DNA from: JAZDJP01 sp043803805
Lineage (GTDB): Bacteria > Planctomycetota > JAZDJP01
Assembly: GCA_043803805.1 (NCBI GenBank)
Contig: JAZDJP010000086.1
Coordinates: 10,616 to 74,615, forward strand
DNA length: 64,000 nucleotides
Direction: 5' to 3'
Shown: positions 33,254 to 40,496 of the stretch, in pieces
Numbering within the stretch: position 1 is the first letter of the stretch
How the letters are laid out: the number at the start of each line of letters is the position of its first letter
Notes under the pieces: model-generated
What the model was told of the DNA's origin: nothing
The model's input: the letters and a program-made list of their open reading frames with translations, nothing else
The model's database searches: none
Program-made: the position numbers and the translations under genes

Positions 33254-34780
33254 TCATTCAACGATTTCGACAGTCAATAGTATGTCTTCATCGAACGGCT
33301 TTCCTGTATTTTTATAGAAACCCTGAATGCACACAATCACTTCACCTCTGGCTCCAATCCATTCCTTTAGGTTTACATTTTTTAAATATAACCCACCCGT
33401 TACCCGCATACGGGAATAATTATGAGGGGCAATTTGAAGACGCTTATACAAATGACGATCTTCCCACTCACTAGTCCCCTCCCCTCCGCTCGAACACCAA
33501 GACCCCAAATAGTCCAGAGAAAATGTCAAATCATCAAAACCAGAAACATCAACAAACACTTCTTCATTCAACCGGTTCCCAATATCAATCATCACCTTGC
33601 CGGCATTTTCTCCGGAAGCCGGCACTTTCCTTGCGCATTCCACAAGCAAGCCTCGTTCTTTCGAATCTCTTTCCGAAAAAAGTTTAATCGAAGGGGTCCG
33701 GTTTCGCCTTTTGACAATGGCCCGGAGATGTTCCCGGTAATCCGAAGGGCGCCAGACATATCGGCCATTCCGATCAATATAACTCAAAATCTCATCGCCG
33801 GTCTCCCCTTCATTTACCATGGCAAGACCATTCCCAAACGGCTCGGCGAAACAATATCGGCACGAAATCACTTGAACCCCTTCCCGGTTGATAAAACCCC
33901 ATTTCTTTTTCATCTCCACTTTCGCAAGCCCTTCGGAAAATTCCCAGGCAAAATCGAATTGAATCGGGATAACGACCTTGCCGGATTTGTCAATATAACC
34001 CCACTTCAACACTTTACATCCCTCAGAATCCGTTTCGATCATGCCGACACGAGCCAGACCCTCATGAAATTCCTCCACCCGATCAAACGACGGCGGAATC
34101 ACATGTTCTCCCTTTGTGTTGATGAAGCCCCACTTCCTGTTCTTGGGATCGCACACGTCAGCAAGCCCTTCACAAAACCATCCCGCGCAATGAAATGTAG
34201 CCGGGATCACCATTTCCCCCTTCTTGTTGATATATCCTTCTTTGCCATCCACCTCCACAGAAGCGAGGCCCTCACAAAAAGGTCCGGCAGACTTGAACGT
34301 CGGCGCAATGACCCACTCCCCCATCTTATTGACATATCCCACCTTGCCTTCAGTTTCAACCCTCAGCAATCCTCCGCGAAAATCCCCCGAATACTTCTCA
34401 TCCGGCCCAAGCACAAAATGCCCCATTCGATCAATATAACCATCTTTCCCTTCGCCTTTGTACGGCTCACCAATACTAACGGTAGCCAGACCATCATCAA
34501 AACTACTCGCATAATCAAATTGCGGCGGGATAACGAATTTCCCAACTTTATCAATGTACCCCCATTTTTTTGAGACCTGAACCGGTGCCAAACCCTCCTT
34601 GAAATCGTAATGACAGTTATCGTATTGGGGCGCAATGACAACCTTCCCTTTTTGGTTTATAAATCCCCATCGCCCTCCATCCCTAATCCGATAAAGATGA
34701 GTTGTCTGTTCAACCTGCGTACAGGAGGCCAACGGAAACAAAAGTAACGCGTGAATGAACACGGAAACGTTATTGCCCAT
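33254..34780 (-). CDS. WG-repeat lipoprotein
   Basis: 508 aa. A short lipoprotein-type signal (ALLLFPLASC). Residues about 30-340 hold eight or so WG repeats with cores GRWGFINQKGKVVI, KKWGYIDKVGKFVI, GKEGYINKKGEMVI and KWGFINTKGEHVI; the last 170 residues form an unknown globular domain. WG proteins are thought to bind ligands or proteins at the cell surface. The gene has visibly lower GC and A-rich codons compared with its neighbours and its own terminator, consistent with recent acquisition. Confidence 0.85.
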   Translation of the reverse strand: MGNNVSVFIHALLLFPLASCTQVEQTTHLYRIRDGGRWGFINQKGKVVIAPQYDNCHYDFKEGLAPVQVSKKWGYIDKVGKFVIPPQFDYASSFDDGLATVSIGEPYKGEGKDGYIDRMGHFVLGPDEKYSGDFRGGLLRVETEGKVGYVNKMGEWVIAPTFKSAGPFCEGLASVEVDGKEGYINKKGEMVIPATFHCAGWFCEGLADVCDPKNRKWGFINTKGEHVIPPSFDRVEEFHEGLARVGMIETDSEGCKVLKWGYIDKSGKVVIPIQFDFAWEFSEGLAKVEMKKKWGFINREGVQVISCRYCFAEPFGNGLAMVNEGETGDEILSYIDRNGRYVWRPSDYREHLRAIVKRRNRTPSIKLFSERDSKERGLLVECARKVPASGENAGKVMIDIGNRLNEEVFVDVSGFDDLTFSLDYLGSWCSSGGEGTSEWEDRHLYKRLQIAPHNYSRMRVTGGLYLKNVNLKEWIGARGEVIVCIQGFYKNTGKPFDEDILLTVEIVE

Positions 34781-34846
34781 TTCTCACACGCCTCCCAAGT
34801 CCTCTTTGTGATTTCGCGGTGTGGTTTCCCGAGGTTTTTCCGCGAG

Positions 34847-34875
34847 TAGGGGCGGGTTTCAAACCCGCCCCTCCG
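34847..34875. repeat. GTAGGGGCGGGTTT palindrome, third copy
   Basis: Same inverted repeat as at 26618 with a central C and an imperfect right border (CCTCC). It is in the spacer between zwf and the WG-repeat gene. Confidence 0.88.
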
Positions 34876-34902
34876 ATTGCGGGCCCTGTGTCACAGCAGT
34901 CT

Positions 34903-34955
34903 TCCGTGTTTCCGTGGTGTTTCCGTTCTATTCCGTGTTTCCGTGCTTTACCCAT
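34903..34955. repeat. ACACGGAA repeat at the zwf 3' end
   Basis: On the minus strand CACGGAAACACGGAATAG, AACGGAAACACC and ACGGAAACACGGAAG follow each other. The first unit encodes the last residues of Zwf (KHGNTE) and its TAG. Confidence 0.85.
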
Positions 34956-36490
34956 TTCCGCCCGTCCCGCCCCAGCAGTTCCTCCGCCTCCCGCGGACCC
35001 GGCGTGCCGGCGGCGTAGTTGGGGAACTCGGGCGGCGGCGCGGCCTCCCACGCCCGGAGAATCGGCGTCACGAACTGCCAGGCGGCATCCACCTCGTCCA
35101 CACGGGTGAAGAGCGTCGCGTCCCCACGCATCGCATCGAGGAGCAGACGCTCGTACGCCTCGGGCGGCTCTTTCCCAAACGAGGTCCCGTAGGTGAAATC
35201 CATGTTCGCCCCGCGCACCTCGGTCTCCGTCCCCGGGACCTTCACGCAGAACCGCAGGCGCATCCCCTCGTCGGGCTGGATGTGAAGATGAAGCGTGTTG
35301 GGCTCAAGCGGCTTGTCCTCGCGTTTGTTGAACAATATCCGGGGGACGTCCTTGAACACCACCGTCACCTCGGTGACCTTGCGCGGGAGGCGCTTGCCCG
35401 CGCGAAGATAAAAAGGCACCCCGGCCCAGCGCCAGTTGTCAATGAACAACTTCAGGGCGGCGAACGTTTCCATCCGGGAATCCGGCGGGACGTCCTTCTC
35501 GCCGCGATAGCCGGAGACATTCCCGGCGCCGATGACGCCCGGGGCGTACTGCCCCCGGACGACGCATTCGCGGACGTCGGCGGGAGTCATGGGACGGAGG
35601 GCCTTCAGGACCTTGAGTTTCTCGTCCCGGATGGCCTCCGCGGCGAGAGACACCGGCGGCTCCATGGCGACAAGCGCCAGAAGTTGAAGCATGTGATTCT
35701 GCACCATGTCGCGGAGGATGCCGATGGAATCGAAATACCGCGCCCGGCTCTCCACCCCGACCGTCTCGGCCACGGTGATCTGGACGTGGTCCACGTGGCG
35801 GTGGTTGAAAAGCGGTTCGAAGATCGTGTTGGCGAAGCGGGCGACGATGATGTTCTGAACGGTCTCCTTGCCCAAATAATGATCAATCCGGAAGATGAAC
35901 GGCTCCGGAAATCCGTTCAGAATCCGGCGGTTGAGGTCGCGGGCCGAATCGAGATCGCTTCCGAAGGGCTTTTCGACGAGGATGCGCTCCCAACCGGGAC
36001 TGTCGGGACCGTCCCCGGTGAACCCCGCGGCGCCGATATTTTCGATGATGACCGGGAAGGTCGCGGGCGGCGTGGCGAGATAAAACAGGCGGTTGCCGCC
36101 CGTCCCGCGCTCCCGGTCATGCGCCGAAAGACGCTCCGCGAGACGCCGGTATCCCGCGGGGTCGTCGTAATCCGCGACGTGGTAGACAAGAGAATCCGCG
36201 AACGTCTTCCAGACGGCCGGGTCCGCGGGGCGCTGGCGGGAGAATTCGTTCACCGCCGCCAGCATCTCCTCCCGGAAGGCCGCGTCGGTCTTTTCCGTCC
36301 GCCCGAATCCGACCACGGCGAAACCGGGCGGGAGTTGCCGGGCCAGCGCCAGGTTGTACAGGGCCGGGATGAGTTTCCGCCGGGCGAGATCTCCCGACGC
36401 CCCGAAAATGACGATGGCGCACGGTTCCGCGCGGGACGCGGCGGCGCCGTCGAGGACCGCGGTGTGCTTGTAGGATACCGGATCGGTCAT
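34928..36490 (-). CDS. zwf: Glucose-6-phosphate 1-dehydrogenase
   Basis: 520 aa. NADP motif IVIFGASGDLARRKL, the VEKPFGSD block, active-site RIDHYLGKE with catalytic His nearby, and the C-terminal YERLLLDAMRGDATLFTR block are all present; length is normal. It converts glucose 6-phosphate to 6-phosphogluconolactone, opening the pentose phosphate pathway. Start: the second of two adjacent ATGs, behind GAGGGGAATG. The C-terminal KHGNTE and the stop come from an ACACGGAA repeat. No other pentose-phosphate gene is nearby. Confidence 0.95.
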   Translation of the reverse strand: MTDPVSYKHTAVLDGAAASRAEPCAIVIFGASGDLARRKLIPALYNLALARQLPPGFAVVGFGRTEKTDAAFREEMLAAVNEFSRQRPADPAVWKTFADSLVYHVADYDDPAGYRRLAERLSAHDRERGTGGNRLFYLATPPATFPVIIENIGAAGFTGDGPDSPGWERILVEKPFGSDLDSARDLNRRILNGFPEPFIFRIDHYLGKETVQNIIVARFANTIFEPLFNHRHVDHVQITVAETVGVESRARYFDSIGILRDMVQNHMLQLLALVAMEPPVSLAAEAIRDEKLKVLKALRPMTPADVRECVVRGQYAPGVIGAGNVSGYRGEKDVPPDSRMETFAALKLFIDNWRWAGVPFYLRAGKRLPRKVTEVTVVFKDVPRILFNKREDKPLEPNTLHLHIQPDEGMRLRFCVKVPGTETEVRGANMDFTYGTSFGKEPPEAYERLLLDAMRGDATLFTRVDEVDAAWQFVTPILRAWEAAPPPEFPNYAAGTPGPREAEELLGRDGRKWVKHGNTE

Positions 36491-36624
36491 CATTCCCCTC
36501 GCTTCATAGCCAATAACGCTTCGATGAAACCCCGCTCAGGCCCTTATCAACACCCGTTCATGGTGAGCATTCCTTAAAAATTAAAATAAATGTCGAACCA
36601 CGAACCATGCGGGAGGCGCTTGGA

Positions 36625-36653
36625 TCATCCTTCGACAGGCTCAGGATGAGCGG
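36625..36653. repeat. CTCATCCT-type hairpin repeat, copy 2
   Basis: Same 29 nt as 27143-27171 (TCATCCT/AGGATGA arms). The bases after it (ACTTATTCATT versus TCTTATCCATT) are also similar. Confidence 0.88.
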
Positions 36654-36665
36654 ACTTATTCATTG

Positions 36666-36701
36666 AAAAAAGAGCCCCCCGCCGTTTCAGGCAGGGGGCT
36701 C
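36666..36701 (-). terminator. Intrinsic terminator of the pseudopilin gene
   Basis: Minus strand GAGCCCCCTGCC, loop TGAAAC, GGCGGGGGGCTC, then TTTTTTC. A strong stem directly followed by six U, 27 bases after the pseudopilin stop. Confidence 0.9.
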
Positions 36702-36727
36702 AAAAAAACCGAAACACCCGTGCGTCC

Positions 36728-37414
36728 CTAATTCTTCACCATGTCCAGGGGCGCCACGAAACCGCAAAGCATCTGGTTCTTCAACGTGAGGCTCCGCATC
36801 TGCGGATCCTGAACGCTGTCCACGTGCCCGTCCAGATACAGGGCATTATACTTTCCCTCGTGGTTATAAGCCGCGGGACTGCCGGCCGATGACGCGGCGG
36901 TTGCATCCTCCTCGTCATCGCATGCCAGAACCGTGTCCGCCGGGGCATTGTCCGACAGCAGATCCGCGGCGTTCCGGTCCAGGTTATACCCGGCATAACT
37001 CACCCATGCCCGTTCAACCCCCCCGGCCACGGTTTTCCCACCGCCATCGAAACAATTCTCAGCGTCGAGGGCCGCCACCGTCGCAGGGCCCGCATCTTCG
37101 GTCGCCGGGCAAAGGAAAATCTCCCGATTTTCCACAATCTTGTTGAAATAAATGGCGAGGAGGAAATCCGCGCCGCTCATCAAGTTGGCCGCACACGGCT
37201 TCGGATAGAACCGGTGGCTCCCGAAATCATCCACATAGGTGGACAGGCCTATGTAGATCTGCTTGAGATTGCTCTTGCAGTTGGTGTCCCGTGCCCGGTT
37301 ACGCATCTTCACCAGCGCCGGGAGCAACATCCCCGCAAGAATCGCGATAATGGCGATGACAACGAGGAGTTCGACCAAGGTGAACCCCATCGCTTTCTTT
37401 ACGTGCTTCTTCAT
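36728..37414 (-). CDS. Type IV pilin/type II secretion pseudopilin-like protein (prepilin leader)
   Basis: 228 aa. Prepilin leader MKKHVKKAMG cut before FTLVELLVVIAIIAILAGML, including Glu5. The C-terminal part has Cys pairs and a late YNALYLDGHVDSVQ block found in the very large pseudopilin families of Lentisphaerota and Planctomycetota. The ATG follows AGGGGGTGATTTTC. It has its own promoter and terminator, so it is monocistronic. It may be processed by a prepilin peptidase not present here and assembled with the PilB and PilT encoded at 51-58 kb, which is inference. Confidence 0.88.
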   Translation of the reverse strand: MKKHVKKAMGFTLVELLVVIAIIAILAGMLLPALVKMRNRARDTNCKSNLKQIYIGLSTYVDDFGSHRFYPKPCAANLMSGADFLLAIYFNKIVENREIFLCPATEDAGPATVAALDAENCFDGGGKTVAGGVERAWVSYAGYNLDRNAADLLSDNAPADTVLACDDEEDATAASSAGSPAAYNHEGKYNALYLDGHVDSVQDPQMRSLTLKNQMLCGFVAPLDMVKN

Positions 37415-37450
37415 GAAAATCACCCCCTTTCATGGAAGCTTTCATGAGGA

Positions 37451-37479
37451 AGTATACCATGTTCCAGCCGCCACCACAA
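37451..37479 (-). promoter_or_regulatory. Promoter of the pseudopilin gene
   Basis: Minus strand TTGTGG, 17-nt spacer, TATACT. The leader then contains a direct repeat CTTCC(TC)ATGAAAG twice before the Shine-Dalgarno site. Confidence 0.6.
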
Positions 37480-37494
37480 CGGGCAATAAAAAAT

Positions 37495-37523
37495 TTGACA
37501 AATCCGCGCCGTCCGGCGACAAT
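37495..37523 (+). promoter_or_regulatory. Promoter of the FecR-cyclase operon
   Basis: Consensus TTGACA, 17-nt spacer, GACAAT. The start codon lies 41 bases after the -10 box with GGGGAGG in the leader. It is divergent from the pseudopilin promoter. Confidence 0.75.
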
Positions 37524-37563
37524 GCACAGCCGTTGGCAAAATCAGAACCCGGGGAGGCTCCTC

Positions 37564-38397
37564 ATGTTGCTCACCATTCGGACAGGCCTTGGCGTGACCC
37601 TGGCGCTGGGTATGACGTGCGCCGCGGTCGCGGGGGAAACGCCCGCGGTGCCCGCTCCGGCCAACGAGGCGGCGGCGCCTGGCGCGCCGGCGGCCGACAA
37701 ACTGACGGTAACCATCCATTCCGTGGAGGGCGACGTGGACGTCCGCAAGCCCGCCGGGGAGTGGGCCGCGGCGAATGCCGGACAGGTGATCGAGGAGGGG
37801 TGGGAGATCTCCACCGGCTTCAAGTCCAAGGCCGTCCTCCTTTTCGGCGACACGAGCGTCGCCATCGTGAAACCCCTCACCCAGCTCACCATCAACCGGT
37901 TCGTCAAGCGCGAGAAGACGGCGGAGACCCTGCTTGACGTCAAGATCGGGACCCTGCGGGTTCACGTGAAGGAAGGCGAACTCAAGAGCGATTTCAAGGT
38001 CTCCACCCCCCAGCTCACCGCCTCCGTCCGCGGGACGATCTGGCAGATCTCCTCATCCCGCAGTTGCGGCGACCGCATCTCGGGCTATCAGGGCCGTGTC
38101 GTGGCGCAGAATTTCCAGGGCATGAACCGGAGCGTCGGCGCCGGGGAACGCACCGATAACGCCCTCGCCCGGACCATCGAGACCATGCAGCTTCAGCGGC
38201 TCTTCTCCGTCCTGCCGGTCGCCGGGCTCACGACGAACGAGACATCGAACACCGGCGCCCGCTCCGACCAGGGCGCGTCCTCGCCGGGGGATCTGACGGA
38301 CACCGCGAGCCCCGGCACGACGCACGCCTCGGGAGGCGGCGCCGGCGCCACCGAGGGCGGCACGGCGCGCAACATCAAGGGATGCGTCGTCCCCTGA
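37564..38397 (+). CDS. Periplasmic FecR-domain protein
   Basis: 277 aa. Signal peptide to about residue 24 (GMTCAAVAGE). Residues about 45-170 form a FecR domain: VDVRKPAGEWAAANAGQVI, a WEISTGFKSKAVLLFGDTS segment and FKVSTPQLTASVRGTIW. The rest is a low-complexity Gly/Ser/Thr tail (ASGGGAGATEGGTA). FecR domains here likely bind cell-wall or signal components rather than serving TonB regulation. It is first in an operon with an outer-membrane barrel and a CHASE2-cyclase, an arrangement that suggests envelope sensing upstream of cAMP or cGMP. Confidence 0.85.
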   Translation: MLLTIRTGLGVTLALGMTCAAVAGETPAVPAPANEAAAPGAPAADKLTVTIHSVEGDVDVRKPAGEWAAANAGQVIEEGWEISTGFKSKAVLLFGDTSVAIVKPLTQLTINRFVKREKTAETLLDVKIGTLRVHVKEGELKSDFKVSTPQLTASVRGTIWQISSSRSCGDRISGYQGRVVAQNFQGMNRSVGAGERTDNALARTIETMQLQRLFSVLPVAGLTTNETSNTGARSDQGASSPGDLTDTASPGTTHASGGGAGATEGGTARNIKGCVVP

Positions 38398-38439
38398 AAC
38401 GGACCGAAAACGACAACCCCTTTCCGACCGGAAAATGCC

Positions 38440-39831
38440 ATGACCAAACGCGTTCTTCTTGCCGTGCTCCTGGGAATGCTCGCCGCCCCGGCCATCCGGG
38501 CCCAGGACACCGAATTCCGCCGGTTCATCGAGGAGGAGCGCCGGCAGAAATTGGATGCCTACCAGCAGCGGGAGAACGAGACGGGGCGGTGGTACGTCGA
38601 CCTCGGCGGCTGGGAACGCATGACATTCTTCCGATTCAACGACCAGCCGACGAACCCGACCCGCAAACTGTACGATTTCGACACGCGGTACTGGATTGAC
38701 GCGGGGAAGGGCGCGGGGCAGGAATTCTATCTCCGCGGCCGCACAATCTACGACCATTACAGCCGCGGCGACAGTTATGACGGAGACGACCGGGTCCTCC
38801 ACAAGGGACGCCTGGACCAGGGATTCTACCGGATCGACGTGGACAAGGTCACGACGCTCCCGATGCGCCTGCGGGCCCAGGCCGGGCGGCAGTACATGTA
38901 CCTCGGTTCGGGCCTCGCCTACAGCCAGGTGAACGACGGGGCGGAACTCACCCTCGGCCTCCCGAAGTTCGATGTCAAGGTCCTCGGCGGGCGCACCCTT
39001 CCCACCCAGGAGAACGTGGACGCGAGCGTGCCGGGGGCGACCGAGACCGAGCGCTGGTTCCTCGGGGTGGAGGCGACGGCGACCGCCTTCGACAAATGCG
39101 CCCCCTACGTCTTCTTCCTCCTCCAACGGGACCAGAGCGATGAGCAGCCCGACGACACCACCCAGGACTACCGCTACCAATCCCGCTACCTCGGGATCGG
39201 GGCGCGGGGGGAGATCATTCACAATCTCGCCTACCGCGCGGAGATCGTTTCCGAGTTCGGAACGAGCGCGGGATCCTTCACCGTTCCCGTGAGCACCCGG
39301 GAGCGGATCCGGGCCTTCGCCTTCGACGGGAAGATCGAGTACTTCTGGGACCGGCGGATGGAGCCGAAGTTCTCCCTCGAGATGGCCGTGGGAAGCGGCG
39401 ATTCCGACCGGGCCAGCGTCACCGACACCCTCGGCGGCAACACCGCCGAGACGTCGGACAACAATTTCCTCGGCTTCGGATACACCTTCACGGGATATTC
39501 CCTGGCGCCGCTCCTGTCGAACCTCTGGATGGCGCGGGCCGGGGCGTCCTTCAAGCCTCTGAGCGACCACCGGATCCGGTTCCTTCGAACGCTCGAGCTC
39601 GGAACGGAGTTCTTCGCCTTCTGGAAACAGAAGAAGAACGGCGGCATTTCCGACAGCCGGGCGGACCTGCCCAACCGATTCCTGGGCATGGAGCCGGATG
39701 TGTTCCTCAACTGGAATATCCTGTCCGATCTCGCCCTCGATTCGCGGTTCGGAATCTTCTATCCCGACGATGCCTACAGCCTGAAGAAAAACCGGACCTA
39801 TTTCAGTCTCGGCCTGACCTACTCGTTCTAA
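38440..39831 (+). CDS. Outer-membrane beta-barrel protein (alginate export/porin-like)
   Basis: 463 aa. Signal peptide MTKRVLLAVLLGMLAAPA with cleavage after IRA; then many alternating aromatic and polar strands, with Gly- and Asp-rich turns (YDHYSRGDSYDGDDR), finishing in YFSLGLTYSF, the terminal Phe signature of BAM substrates. The layout recalls AlgE-type barrels. It is placed between the FecR protein and a periplasmic protein of the same operon. Substrate unknown. The weak GGAAAATGCC site precedes the ATG. Confidence 0.82.
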   Translation: MTKRVLLAVLLGMLAAPAIRAQDTEFRRFIEEERRQKLDAYQQRENETGRWYVDLGGWERMTFFRFNDQPTNPTRKLYDFDTRYWIDAGKGAGQEFYLRGRTIYDHYSRGDSYDGDDRVLHKGRLDQGFYRIDVDKVTTLPMRLRAQAGRQYMYLGSGLAYSQVNDGAELTLGLPKFDVKVLGGRTLPTQENVDASVPGATETERWFLGVEATATAFDKCAPYVFFLLQRDQSDEQPDDTTQDYRYQSRYLGIGARGEIIHNLAYRAEIVSEFGTSAGSFTVPVSTRERIRAFAFDGKIEYFWDRRMEPKFSLEMAVGSGDSDRASVTDTLGGNTAETSDNNFLGFGYTFTGYSLAPLLSNLWMARAGASFKPLSDHRIRFLRTLELGTEFFAFWKQKKNGGISDSRADLPNRFLGMEPDVFLNWNILSDLALDSRFGIFYPDDAYSLKKNRTYFSLGLTYSF

Positions 39832-39842
39832 GAGAGGCGCTC

Positions 39843-40484
39843 ATGAACCGGATGCTCAAGACGCTTGTTGCGGGTGCGATTCTGGGGCTGGCCGCCCCGG
39901 CGCTGGCCGACACGGCCTTCTTCCGGGAACTCGCGGAGAAGACGGCGGTGACGTTCGCGGACGGCTACACGGCCATGGTGATGCTCCACGGCGGCGAGCG
40001 CGCCCCGGTGGACTACGCCACGTGCGTCCAGGCCCTCCGCAAGGCGAACATCATCCCGGCCTCGTGGGAGACGGCGTTCCGCCCGGAGGACGCCCTCTCC
40101 CGGGAAAAACTCGCCTACATGATCTGCCGGACCGTGAAGCTCCGGGGCGGGGTCAATCTCTCCTGGACGCGCGTGGCCCGCGCAACCGCGCTGGAGACCC
40201 ATTACGCCCTCCGGGAGTGCGTGTTCCTCGAAATCATCCCGAAGGGGACGGAATACAAACGGCTCACCGGGGACGAACTCATCGTCATTCTCGACCGGGC
40301 GGCCGAGTTCAAGGATGCCGCCGGCAAACCGAAGGCCCGCGAGGACGAGGAGGTGAAGCGGCAGTTCGACGAGGCGGAAGGAAAAGCCCCGGCCGCGCCG
40401 GAGGCCGCCCCGAAACCCGAAGGCGCCGCGCCCGCCCCCGCGGAACCGGCGCCGGCGGAAGCCGCCCCGGCCCCGGCGAAATAA
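39843..40484 (+). CDS. Periplasmic protein with Ala/Pro/Glu-rich tail, unknown function
   Basis: 213 aa. Signal peptide (GAILGLAAPALAD), a helical domain of about 130 residues with two Cys, which repeats the pattern of a dockerin-free helical bundle (PEDALSREKLAYMICRTVKL and LTGDELIVILDRAAEF), and a 45-residue tail of APAEPAPAEAAP type. I do not recognise the family. It starts 12 bases after the barrel gene with AGAGG before the ATG, so it is part of the operon and may connect barrel and inner-membrane sensor. Confidence 0.7.
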   Translation: MNRMLKTLVAGAILGLAAPALADTAFFRELAEKTAVTFADGYTAMVMLHGGERAPVDYATCVQALRKANIIPASWETAFRPEDALSREKLAYMICRTVKLRGGVNLSWTRVARATALETHYALRECVFLEIIPKGTEYKRLTGDELIVILDRAAEFKDAAGKPKAREDEEVKRQFDEAEGKAPAAPEAAPKPEGAAPAPAEPAPAEAAPAPAK

Positions 40485-40496
40485 CCGGCAGGTCCC

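Noticed and set aside
33423..34573. Long plus-strand frame over the WG-repeat gene
   Set aside because: It is antisense to clear WG repeats and has no features of its own.
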